A stretch of DNA of 64,000 nt, from NCBI RefSeq assembly GCF_013166595.1, contig NZ_JABKKG010000004.1:62001-126000 (forward strand), read 5' to 3'. A program made the position numbers and the translations under genes. This DNA is from Palleniella intestinalis. GTDB taxonomy: Bacteria > Bacteroidota > Bacteroidia > Bacteroidales > Bacteroidaceae. Below are positions 43,206 to 51,890 of the stretch, one piece after another (the stretch's first letter is position 1; every line of letters starts with the position of its first letter). The notes beneath the pieces are model-generated. The model was not told the DNA's origin. It was given only the letters and a program-made list of their open reading frames with translations, and searched no databases.

Positions 43206-44534
43206 ATGCTGTGCCTATTGTGTGCAGCAAGTATGAGCTCGTATGCCCAGTGGGTGCCTGACAACAGCCGCAAACTGGACACACTGACAGTTGCCGACCG
43301 TCTGTCGTTCCGCACCAACAGTGTGGACTGGCTCTTGATGGTGCCTAATATCGGCATCGAGTATGACATTGCCAACAACAAGAACTGGAACCGCTGGTCT
43401 GTTGGTGTCAATGTCCGTTATAAGTGGGCTACCTCTCACACGTTTGTACCAAACCATGCGTTCGACCTCTTCGAGACGAAGCTGGAGTTCCGCAACTATT
43501 GGCGCACACGTCGTATAAACGGTAGCAGTGTGAAGGCGCACAGCCGCATTTGGGACAAGGCTATGTCACAGCGCAGGTATGAGCAGAAGCATCCGCTCAC
43601 TACCTACTACCGTGGCTTGTTCGTCTCCTATGCCAACTATAACTTCCGTTTCGGGCCGGGTTATGAAGGCTATGACGGTCAGGCTATGATGTTCGGCGGT
43701 GTTTACGGCATCCAGCGTCCTCTGTACCGCTTCCGCCGTGGTTCAAGCATTGACCTTGAGCTTGGTGTGGGTGTCGGAGTGGCATTGTACAAGTACAGGA
43801 AGTACGATGTTGACCAAGAGCGCAACAGGATCAACTACACGAAGACTGTCGGCTGGAAGGATCTGAAGATTCTTCCTGTGGTCAACGAGCTCCGTGCCGG
43901 ACTTGTCTACCGCATCGGCAAGAAAGCCGGACACCACAAGTACCGCTTCCGCTATGACGTAGACCTGAGATATGCATACCAGGTTGACAGTCTGCGTGAT
44001 GAGCGCATTGCACAGGCTTACCGTGACTCTATTGCCACAAGCCAGTACAAGTTGGTTAGCGGCTACTACATGGAGCAGCTTGACTCTATCGTGAAGAAGA
44101 ACCCTGAGGCTGCCAAGAGTGATGCCGAGATCCTGAAGCAGGAGCGCGAACTGCTCAAGAAGCAGGCCAAGAGCCAGGCAAAGGAGCAGGCTGCCAAGGA
44201 ACGCGCCGAGAAGAAGCAGGCCCGTGCTGAAAAGAAGGCTGCCGAGGAGAAGAAGAAGTCTTCCGATGAAGCACTGGACTCTTCGGAGCAGGACGCCGTG
44301 GCAAAGGACGAGCAGGCTCTTGAAAATGAGGGTCAGGCTCCTGCAAAGGACAAAAAGTCTTCCAAGAAGAAGTCTCGTGGCAAGAAGAAATCTTCTGACA
44401 AGGACTCCGTAGCAAAGGACAAGAAAGCCCTTGAAAAGGAGAAGAAGGCCGAAGCCAAGAAGCAGAAGGCTCTCGAGAAAGAGAAGAAGGCTGCTGAGAA
44501 GAAAAAGCGTAAATCCTCCGGAAAGAAGGACTGA
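43206..44534 (+). CDS. DUF3575-like outer-membrane protein with a long Lys/Ala-rich tail
   Basis: 442 residues from the ATG at 43206. The N-terminus is a signal peptide core (MLCLLCAASMSSYAQ) without a basic n-region; the in-frame codons just upstream encode KRIRRILP but offer only ATT as a start. Residues about 30-260 are a beta-rich barrel of DUF3575 type (VPNIGIEYDIANNKNWNRWS, FRFGPGYEGYDGQ). Residues about 300-442 are highly charged, rich in Lys, Ala, Glu and Ser, and probably form a coiled or disordered periplasmic tail. It starts a five-gene + cluster of envelope proteins. Function unknown. Confidence 0.7.
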   Translation: MLCLLCAASMSSYAQWVPDNSRKLDTLTVADRLSFRTNSVDWLLMVPNIGIEYDIANNKNWNRWSVGVNVRYKWATSHTFVPNHAFDLFETKLEFRNYWRTRRINGSSVKAHSRIWDKAMSQRRYEQKHPLTTYYRGLFVSYANYNFRFGPGYEGYDGQAMMFGGVYGIQRPLYRFRRGSSIDLELGVGVGVALYKYRKYDVDQERNRINYTKTVGWKDLKILPVVNELRAGLVYRIGKKAGHHKYRFRYDVDLRYAYQVDSLRDERIAQAYRDSIATSQYKLVSGYYMEQLDSIVKKNPEAAKSDAEILKQERELLKKQAKSQAKEQAAKERAEKKQARAEKKAAEEKKKSSDEALDSSEQDAVAKDEQALENEGQAPAKDKKSSKKKSRGKKKSSDKDSVAKDKKALEKEKKAEAKKQKALEKEKKAAEKKKRKSSGKKD

Positions 44535-44663
44535 TAAGGTAGCAAACCGAGGTACAGCATGCCGGAACGTTCCCGAGACGGGACATGCCGGTGTGCCGCA
44601 CCTTCGTTTTAAGATATAGTACAGACAATACGTAATCAGAGTATTTCCCTTATTTAATTCACA

Positions 44664-45203
44664 ATGCGAAAACTTTTAATAACAATAATATCGGTTATAT
44701 CCTTTGCCGCGAACTCCGGAGCACAGACGGTAGCGGTCAACAGTGATTTGGTCATGGACGCACTCCAGACACCGTCCCTCGGCTTAGAGTTCACGACAGG
44801 CAACAGCACGACCCTGTCCCTCAATGCCATGGGAAACTACAAGCCATGGGGCGCAGACATGAAAATGATTGCCATACAGCCGGAATGGAGATACTATCTC
44901 TCACGCCGTGCCATGTCCCGCCACTTCATCGGACTCTGCCTTCCTTTCGGAACATACAAGGTGACAGGCACCGACAAGGTCTATGACGGCTACGGTGTGG
45001 GCGTGGGTGTGACATTCGGTTATGTCCTGAGTCTCTCACGCCGCTGGAACATCGATTTCCATGCCGGTGTGCAGAACTTCTTCTACAAGCAGAAGGAACT
45101 GTTCAAGACAGAGGACCCGACAGAGCTTATCACCGACAATTCAAGAGGATCTTATTTCCTGCCAACAAGAATAGGTATTTCCATCGCATATATTTTAGAC
45201 TAA
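44664..45203 (+). CDS. DUF3575 outer-membrane protein
   Basis: 179 residues. Signal peptide (cleavage near NSGA|Q). The mature part is a small barrel of DUF3575 type: MDALQTPSLGLEFTTG, WRYYLSRRAMSRHFIGL, YDGYGVGVGVTFGYVLSLSR and a final strand RIGISIAYILD. DUF3575 proteins are often encoded near surface-appendage genes in Bacteroidales, but their role is not defined. Its stop touches the start of the OmpA-like gene (45203/45204), so the two are translationally linked. Confidence 0.85.
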   Translation: MRKLLITIISVISFAANSGAQTVAVNSDLVMDALQTPSLGLEFTTGNSTTLSLNAMGNYKPWGADMKMIAIQPEWRYYLSRRAMSRHFIGLCLPFGTYKVTGTDKVYDGYGVGVGVTFGYVLSLSRRWNIDFHAGVQNFFYKQKELFKTEDPTELITDNSRGSYFLPTRIGISIAYILD

Positions 45204-47681
45204 ATGCAGAAGACAATTTACATATTCATCGCATTCCTGCTGTGCATGGCGACAAGCGCCATTGCCCAGGATGAGCGCCTGACAGCCAACTTTCAGGTGC
45301 AGGGACGCCACGGCACGAAAGGCACGCCTGCTGTGTACCCGACTTCTTATGCCGTATTCAAGACCGTGAAAAAAGCCAAGGACGTCAAGGACAAGCTGGA
45401 GGCTGCCATAATCACCGACGGATTCCCCGGTGGTCCCGAGTACGACAATGCTCTCGTGAAATACAACGTGCGCTTCAAACGTGCAAAGGCCAACGGCACT
45501 TTCAATGTGCGCGCATATCCCGGACAGTGTGTCCTTGTCTATGTCAACGAACAGAGTTTCGAGGTTTTCGAGATAAAGGACGGCAAGACAGACTATAACG
45601 AGACCGTAGAGTTCAAGATGGACGGCATGCACACTCTTGACAATGTCAATGTCGAGGGTAACCGCAAGAAGGTGCATATCCCATTCATTGTCGACGGAGG
45701 TGACGACGACGGCGTGAACATGGCTGTGCACATCTCCTTCGACCTTCCTGAAGGAATCACCGGCAAGGACACCCGCGTCTTCGTGCAGCCGATGGCTATC
45801 GACTGCCAGACAGAGGACACCGTGAGCTACGTCACACCTCTTGTCTATGCCGGAAGAAGATACCACCGCCTGCAGGACCGCCGCATGAACTTCGACTTCT
45901 ACAAGAACGAGCCGGAGGTAATCGCACAGGGCTTCGTGAAAGGACGCCCGCTGCTTGACGGACAGCCGCTGCACGTGGACACCATCGTGATGTACAAGAA
46001 GAAGGATCCGAACAAGGACTACAAGATCTTCTGTGACATCCTTGTCGAGGACTACACACACAGCTACATGCGCCTCAATACCGTAGGCTCATGCAACAAG
46101 CGCAAGATGTTCAAGTTCCTCAACCTTAAAGGCGTCTCTGCCGACATGCCGCTTGAAGAATTCCGCATTGATGCAGAAGAGACCATGCGAGCAGTGCCAC
46201 GAGACCTTAAGCTGAACTTCCTTGTCGGCAAGTCAGAGCTTACTGCAGACTCTCTGAATGATGTGCGCCTCGAAATGCTCATTAAGGAGATGAAGGAGTA
46301 CGGCGAACAGCTCATGCGTGTCGAGATAGAGGCTTACTCATCACCTGACGGTGGCTACGAGAAGAACCTCAAGCTCGCACAGGACCGCGGACGTGTCGCC
46401 ATGAACCTCGTGATGCGCGGACTCGGACGCGCCGATGTTACCAAAGGTCTTAAGACAAGAGTCTACACTTGGGATGAAGTCGCTACCGAACTGGATAACA
46501 AGGGCAAGAAGGAACTCGCCGACAGCGTGCGCGAAATCATTGCGTCAGGCATCAAGTCTCCTATCCTTAAGATAGGTGAGCTGCAAGGCTTCACCGACCA
46601 CATCCTCCCTGTTCTTGAAAGCATGCGTTCCATGCGCTGCGTATATAAATATGAGCAGATGCACATCATGAACTCTGATGAGGTTCTTACCTATTATGCA
46701 AAGAACAAGAAGAAGCTCCTTGCCGGCGACAAGTCAGTCAACCTCTCCGATGGTGACTATTACAATCTCTTCGCAAGCGTAAAGGACTCTTTGGAGCAGG
46801 ATACAATCACAATGCTCGCATACCGCCACATGGTGTCACAGCCTAACTACGAGAAGCTGAAGTTCTCACAGTATGTCGCAAACCGTATGGCAATCATGCA
46901 GCTCCGTCAGGGACACCCAAGCACCGAGACACTCGCTGCTTTCGTCGACACAACAAGCAACCGTGTCACAGAAGCCTATCTCGGAAACAACCGCGAGGCA
47001 CGCGAGAGAGTGCAGATGAACCGTCGCCAGATACTCATCAACCACATCCTCGCATACTACCAGCTCGAGAAGCGTGACTCAGCGGCACGCCTGCTGCAGT
47101 TCTGGTTCCCGACAGCTAACGACAAGGAAGTAGTGGCACTGCGCAACTATGTAAACTTCAAGAAGAACTTCCTGAAGTACTACAGCGACAAGCTCTCCGC
47201 CGAGGAGGCTGCCGAATACAAGAAGACAGAGGCGTTTGTACTCAACTCTTCAGTGTCAAACAGGGCTGTCCTCTACACCGAAGGCCGCCAGTTCATGGGC
47301 AAGAGCGATGCCGAATGCCGTGAGCAAATCATGAAGCTGCCTGACAGCGATGCCAAGAAATGGTATCTCCTCGCCATCCTCGAGGCTGACAAGGAAGCAA
47401 AGCGCAATGTGACGGACAAGCAATATATCCCTCTCTATCTCGCACTCTTCTACAAGAGCTTCACCATTGACCCGGCTCTCCGCCTGACATACTTCACCGA
47501 CGGACAGGTCAGCGACTCGCTGAGAGACAAGTACAAGTACCGCAAGCGTGACATCCCTAAGTACAATGAACTGCTTGACGAGTTCCTCGGAAAAGGCAAG
47601 CCTGCCGATTATGAGGAGGAACTGAGTGGTGACGACCTTGATGAGGACACCGATGTTAAGGATAAGAATGTGGAACAATAA
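45204..47681 (+). CDS. Large periplasmic or outer-membrane protein with a central OmpA-like domain
   Basis: 825 residues. Signal peptide (about 1-21, SAIAQ). The first 330 residues are beta-rich and not recognised. An OmpA-family peptidoglycan-binding-like domain lies at about 335-460 (LNFLVGKSELTADSLND ... VEIEAYSSPDGGYEKNLKLAQDRG). The C-terminal 350 residues are mostly helical, TPR-like, and end in an acidic tail. The start follows the DUF3575 stop without a gap. It probably ties the complex to the cell wall. It differs from PorE of type IX secretion in domain order. Function unknown. Confidence 0.7.
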   Translation: MQKTIYIFIAFLLCMATSAIAQDERLTANFQVQGRHGTKGTPAVYPTSYAVFKTVKKAKDVKDKLEAAIITDGFPGGPEYDNALVKYNVRFKRAKANGTFNVRAYPGQCVLVYVNEQSFEVFEIKDGKTDYNETVEFKMDGMHTLDNVNVEGNRKKVHIPFIVDGGDDDGVNMAVHISFDLPEGITGKDTRVFVQPMAIDCQTEDTVSYVTPLVYAGRRYHRLQDRRMNFDFYKNEPEVIAQGFVKGRPLLDGQPLHVDTIVMYKKKDPNKDYKIFCDILVEDYTHSYMRLNTVGSCNKRKMFKFLNLKGVSADMPLEEFRIDAEETMRAVPRDLKLNFLVGKSELTADSLNDVRLEMLIKEMKEYGEQLMRVEIEAYSSPDGGYEKNLKLAQDRGRVAMNLVMRGLGRADVTKGLKTRVYTWDEVATELDNKGKKELADSVREIIASGIKSPILKIGELQGFTDHILPVLESMRSMRCVYKYEQMHIMNSDEVLTYYAKNKKKLLAGDKSVNLSDGDYYNLFASVKDSLEQDTITMLAYRHMVSQPNYEKLKFSQYVANRMAIMQLRQGHPSTETLAAFVDTTSNRVTEAYLGNNREARERVQMNRRQILINHILAYYQLEKRDSAARLLQFWFPTANDKEVVALRNYVNFKKNFLKYYSDKLSAEEAAEYKKTEAFVLNSSVSNRAVLYTEGRQFMGKSDAECREQIMKLPDSDAKKWYLLAILEADKEAKRNVTDKQYIPLYLALFYKSFTIDPALRLTYFTDGQVSDSLRDKYKYRKRDIPKYNELLDEFLGKGKPADYEEELSGDDLDEDTDVKDKNVEQ

Positions 47682-47694
47682 AAAGTTAGAGGTA

Positions 47695-49701
47695 ATGAAG
47701 AAAATCAGCACGATAATATTCCTGATGCTCTGCGTCATGGCTACGCAGAAAGCAGTGGCATTCAACTATGCCGCCATACCTGACTCTATCGCTCCGGACC
47801 CGGAGGACGAGGATTATTACCTCGACACGATCACGAAGACTCCTAAGCGACTGGCTACACGACGTAACGTCATGGACTTCTCGCTGGAGTCACGCTATCG
47901 CCCGAAGCATAACGAGTTCACAAAGAAATGGTACGACCACATGTACGTAAAGGCAGGTGCGGGTTTGATGGGTTTCGTTCCGACATCCGGCAACTACAAG
48001 CTCAACACTCTCGCCACGGTGCATGGCTCTTTGGGCAAGACCCTTGACATCTACAACACAATACGTCTTTCCCTTGAGTATGGTTCCGGATATGAGAAGT
48101 ACAGCCGCAGCCATTTTAATTCACTGCGCGGATCATTGGAGTACCTGTTCAATGTGTCTGCCTTCTCAAGAGGCTACAACCCGGCACGCCCGTTTGAGAT
48201 GCAGCTCCTCTTCGGTGCAGGTGCATACTGCACAAACATCATGCACGACTCCCAACCGACACGCATCTCTCCTGAGGTACACACCGGATTCCAGTTCAAG
48301 TTCCTGTCAGGACCTTACGGACATTTCACCGTTGAGCCTTATGTTGGCGTAACAGCGGACAAGATGGACTTTTCACCGGACAACTGGCGCAAGTACGATG
48401 TGTTCTACGGAGTGAACCTCAGTATCGTACACAGCTTCACGAACAACTTCTCGCCTAAGCAGCGTCACGACAGTCTCATGTACAACCCATGGTTCTTCGA
48501 GGCAGGCATGGGACCGATGGTGACTTTCCGCAAGAACAGTCCGATAGATGCCCTGCCGGCAAGCCATACAGCAGGACTCCAGATGCAGTGGTCTGTGGGC
48601 AAGTGGATTTCCAGCACTGTCGGTGTAAGGCTTTCCGCACACATGGCATCCAACCGCATCCAGGAGGGAGCCGGCAAAAACGGGTTCCGACGCAACTTCT
48701 ATGAGGCTACCTGTGGAGGAAACGTCGAAGGTCTCATCAACCCATTCGGATTCTCCAAGAAGTTCGATTGGAACAATCCTTTCGGAGCGTACATCTTCGC
48801 AGGTGTCGGCTATGGATCTTTGAACTTAACGGGAGGCGGCAACTACAAGACGCGTACCTCTTTCGAGTCTATCAGCGGCGGTGCACACCTCTATGCCACA
48901 ATAGACAAAGACCTGCAGTTCTTCGTCGAGCCACGCTATTCAAGCTACCGTCATGAAGGTGTAAGGGACGACAATGTCTCCGTACTCTTCGGTCTGACGG
49001 CAAAAACACGCAGCGCGAAGTTCCGCCCACGTGTCCTCGAACCGGAGGAAGAGAGCGACGCACTCCCTATCACAGCCGGTCTGTCATTCACCACACCAAT
49101 AATGATGATGCAGACAAGTGCCTACAAAGACAAAGGCTTCTCCTACGGTATCAAGGCTTTCGGACAGTACCGCTTCACAAAGCTGTCATCTGCACGCCTC
49201 TCCATCGACTACCTGTCGCTCTCACGCGCAATCGAGTCTCCGTTCACAGAGTCATACATGAAGGGCGACAAGCCTGTGTCACAGTCAAGCTACAGAATGG
49301 GTAACCGCCGCCACGGACTGCTTATCACCACTGCCAACTACAGTGTCGACATGTACAGCCTCCTCAGCGGCTACCAAGGTCCGAAGCGCTTCAACCTGGA
49401 GTTCTATTTCGGTCCGGGTGCAGCATTCTACATCAGCGAGAGCGCATCAGCAATAGGCGACAATCTTCCTGAGGGACACACCTTCAAGAGCAACATCGAC
49501 CACAAGTTCAAGGTACATTTTGCATTCACGGGAGGAGCGAAGTTCAGCCACAATTTCTCACGCCAGATAGGAGTGTATCTCGAACCGTCACTGCACTTCA
49601 TCTCAAATGTAAGGATGGCGGGAATCCAGACCATCAGCTTCGTGGGCAACAAAATGCAGTTAATCCCAAGTGTTTCGCTTGGAGCGCAGTACACACTTTA
49701 G
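47695..49701 (+). CDS. Outer-membrane beta-barrel protein of the envelope cluster
   Basis: 668 residues from the ATG at 47695 (MKKISTIIFLMLCVMATQKAVA), chosen for its signal peptide and its place 13 nt after the previous stop; an earlier in-frame ATG at 47626 overlaps the OmpA-like gene. The mature protein has many amphipathic strands with aromatic ends (FKFLSGPYGHFTVEPYVGV, LRLSAHMA-like segments) and a last strand MQLIPSVSLGAQYTL. It may contain two barrel repeats. No named family is recognised. Confidence 0.7.
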   Translation: MKKISTIIFLMLCVMATQKAVAFNYAAIPDSIAPDPEDEDYYLDTITKTPKRLATRRNVMDFSLESRYRPKHNEFTKKWYDHMYVKAGAGLMGFVPTSGNYKLNTLATVHGSLGKTLDIYNTIRLSLEYGSGYEKYSRSHFNSLRGSLEYLFNVSAFSRGYNPARPFEMQLLFGAGAYCTNIMHDSQPTRISPEVHTGFQFKFLSGPYGHFTVEPYVGVTADKMDFSPDNWRKYDVFYGVNLSIVHSFTNNFSPKQRHDSLMYNPWFFEAGMGPMVTFRKNSPIDALPASHTAGLQMQWSVGKWISSTVGVRLSAHMASNRIQEGAGKNGFRRNFYEATCGGNVEGLINPFGFSKKFDWNNPFGAYIFAGVGYGSLNLTGGGNYKTRTSFESISGGAHLYATIDKDLQFFVEPRYSSYRHEGVRDDNVSVLFGLTAKTRSAKFRPRVLEPEEESDALPITAGLSFTTPIMMMQTSAYKDKGFSYGIKAFGQYRFTKLSSARLSIDYLSLSRAIESPFTESYMKGDKPVSQSSYRMGNRRHGLLITTANYSVDMYSLLSGYQGPKRFNLEFYFGPGAAFYISESASAIGDNLPEGHTFKSNIDHKFKVHFAFTGGAKFSHNFSRQIGVYLEPSLHFISNVRMAGIQTISFVGNKMQLIPSVSLGAQYTL

Positions 49702-49704
49702 TTT

Positions 49705-51258
49705 ATGAATACCATCATGGAAATAACAAACAAAATATCAGCAGCAAGGAAACTTCTCCTTCTCCCGGCACTGTTCCTGTCACTGACAGCATCGGCACAG
49801 TCGTCCAAAGCTATCGGAGAGGCGTTCGCCAACACTGTACGCCACTATTCTGTGACAGAGACGGACTCCCTTGCCAAGGTTCTCGTGAAGAAGTACGGGA
49901 ACCAGCCGGAGGTACTGGCACAGCTTGGCAATGCCTACTTCCGCAACAGAGAGCTCGACCAGGCAAAGGACATGCTTGAACTTGCCATAAAGAAGAACCC
50001 GAAGGCAGCTGCTCCGCTGATCCAGTACGGCGACATCTACAAGTACTACTGGAACCAGCCGAACTCCCTCGACACGGCATACATCTACTACAAGAAGGCC
50101 ATCGACGTGGAGCCGCAGAGCAATGTGCCTTATGAGCGCATAGCAGACCTCTACATGTTCAAGTACAAGCTCTACGGCAACCGCCAGACACACGAGGACA
50201 GCTTACGCATGAGACACGCAGCCGACTCCGCCATAACGGTTCTCAAAGACCTTAAGGCACGCCGTCCGGAATATCCTGCCGAACTGGAGCTCGGCGGCAT
50301 ATACAACCGCCTCGGACACTTCCGCGAGTCGGCAGAGGCTTACTCCAAAGTGGTTAACCGCCTGGAGGACTACCAGTACAACAACTATGCCCTTGACTAC
50401 TATTTCATCGGTGACTTCGCAAAAGGTCTCGAAGTGGTCAATGACGGACAGAAGAAGTTTCCAGACTATCCGCTCTTCAACCGTACACGCATGTACTGCC
50501 TCTTCGGTCTCGAACAGTACGACGATGCCCTTGTCTCCTATGACAAGCTGCTTCAGGTTACTGACACACTGAACTCCTTCGACCACTTCTATGCCGGGCA
50601 GATTTACCTGAAGAGGGGTGACGTAAGCACAGCGACAGAGACCTTCTACAAGATTTACGACACTCACAGTGAGTTCGCCAATGACCACCTGAAGGCGGCA
50701 CGCTCGCTCATCAACAAGCACATCACCGGAACAAAGAGCGGTGGCAATTACCTCCAGGCTGCCGAGAAGTATGCCGACTACATAGCAGCGAAGCGCAACC
50801 GCTCGGGCTACGACTACTACCAGATGGCGAACATCTACCGCGAGATGATTGACGACACTCTCTGCACCGAGGCACAGCACAACATGGCGATAGCAAAGGC
50901 TGACAGCGTCTATGCCATCATACAGCGCGATTATCCTGACTACGAGGCAACGCTGATGTGCTACCTCCGCGCAAGGATGGCTGCCGCTACTGACCGCGCC
51001 GCTGCCGTGCCGCACTACCTCCGACTCATAGAAGTCGTGCAGGACCCTACAACGGGAGCACAGACATCGGAGCAGCGCAAGAAAATCTTCCTCTCCGACG
51101 CTTACCGCTTCCTCGCTGTCTACAACTTGCATAATGACAACACAAAGGAAGCTATCAGGTATGCTAAGATGTATAAGTCTGTGAACCCTGACGACAACTC
51201 CCTGAAGCCAATCCTTGACCTTGACAAGGGCACCGGCAGAAGAGGCAGGCGCAGATAA
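49705..51258 (+). CDS. Secreted tetratricopeptide-repeat protein
   Basis: 517 residues. Signal peptide within the first 32 residues (LLLLPALFLSLTASAQ). TPR units are visible at about 70-160 (VLAQLGNAYFRNRELDQAKD, YIYYKKAIDVEPQSNVPYER) and again across the middle and C-terminus (YQMANIYREM, FLAVYNLHNDNTKEAIRYAK). The start lies 3 nt after the barrel gene stop, so the five genes form one operon. It ends with a basic tail and is followed by a terminator. It probably acts as a periplasmic scaffold. Confidence 0.85.
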   Translation: MNTIMEITNKISAARKLLLLPALFLSLTASAQSSKAIGEAFANTVRHYSVTETDSLAKVLVKKYGNQPEVLAQLGNAYFRNRELDQAKDMLELAIKKNPKAAAPLIQYGDIYKYYWNQPNSLDTAYIYYKKAIDVEPQSNVPYERIADLYMFKYKLYGNRQTHEDSLRMRHAADSAITVLKDLKARRPEYPAELELGGIYNRLGHFRESAEAYSKVVNRLEDYQYNNYALDYYFIGDFAKGLEVVNDGQKKFPDYPLFNRTRMYCLFGLEQYDDALVSYDKLLQVTDTLNSFDHFYAGQIYLKRGDVSTATETFYKIYDTHSEFANDHLKAARSLINKHITGTKSGGNYLQAAEKYADYIAAKRNRSGYDYYQMANIYREMIDDTLCTEAQHNMAIAKADSVYAIIQRDYPDYEATLMCYLRARMAAATDRAAAVPHYLRLIEVVQDPTTGAQTSEQRKKIFLSDAYRFLAVYNLHNDNTKEAIRYAKMYKSVNPDDNSLKPILDLDKGTGRRGRRR

Positions 51259-51298
51259 TGACTGCATGACAGCAGACTGACAACAAACATTGCGATAG

Positions 51299-51333
51299 GC
51301 CCGCATCTGTATTCTTGCAGAGGCGGGCTTTTT
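51299..51333 (+). terminator. Terminator of the envelope operon
   Basis: GCCCGC (51299-51304) and GCGGGC (51323-51328) form the stem base, followed by TTTTT. Confidence 0.75.
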
Positions 51334-51392
51334 CGTTCCCTGCAGCCTGTGAAATCGGAGGGACACAAAATTCGTTTGCAATAAAGCACAAA

Positions 51393-51524
51393 GTTCCCGC
51401 AGATTACGCAGATTTTCGCTGATTAAAGCGTTTGCAATGAATGTTTTTCCCACAGATTACACAGATTTTCGCAGGTATATGCCACAAACAACTATCTGCG
51501 GGAATCTGCGTAATCTGCGGGAAC
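51393..51524. repeat. REP-like element, 22-bp perfect inverted repeat
   Basis: The arms at 51393-51414 (starts GTTCCCGCAGATTACGCAG) and 51503-51524 are perfect complements of 22 bp. The interior holds another ACAGATTACACAGATTTTCGC unit. The unit CAGATTACGCAGATT recurs within the element. Confidence 0.8.
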
Positions 51525-51634
51525 GTTATGCGGCTCATCGTTGGCGGGCTCTATGACAACCCTTTTCATGAAGAGCAGTCTGTCCATTTCGTCAAACTCA
51601 GATTAAGGAAATGCCGCCAAAACAACCCTCATGG

Positions 51635-51716
51635 CGGAAGGTAACGGTTGGCCATGCAAAAGCATACCTTTCACCAAGCCAATCGTTACCTTTCACCGTG
51701 CAAAAGGCTACCTTCC
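51635..51716. repeat. GTTACCTTT block iv
   Basis: GGTAACGGTTGGC pairs with GCCAATCGTTACC (one mismatch), with further CATACCTTTCACC and GCTACCTTCCG units. Same family as blocks i-iii. Confidence 0.75.
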
Positions 51717-51830
51717 GCTGTGCCCCTCTGCAACAATGCTTTTCATGCCTGTAAACCAACCTCTTGCAAGCCAAGGCAGGCGGCACTCCGTTGCGGCATG
51801 CCTTGTTCCGTGGCTGCATGCCAAAAGAAA

Positions 51831-51870
51831 GCATCCCTGCCGGACTTCCTGTGAAGCCTGACAGGGATGC
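51831..51870 (-). terminator. Terminator of the S41 protease gene
   Basis: GCATCCCTG (51831-51839) and CAGGGATGC (51862-51870) form a 9-bp stem. On the minus strand it lies just past the stop at 51891 and is followed by TTTCTTTTGG. Confidence 0.75.
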
Positions 51871-51890
51871 AATGAGCATTTTTCTTGTTC

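Larger units (their letters stand above)
51259..51890. other. 632-nt gap between convergent genes
   Basis: No gene is supported here. In order it holds the terminator of the envelope operon (51299-51333), a 22-bp inverted repeat of REP type (51393-51524), a GTTACCTTT block (51635-51716) and the terminator of the S41 protease gene (51831-51870). Confidence 0.7.

Noticed and set aside
47626..47694. Earlier ATG for the outer-membrane barrel gene
   Set aside because: It overlaps the end of the OmpA-like gene and gives no signal peptide; ATG at 47695 does.
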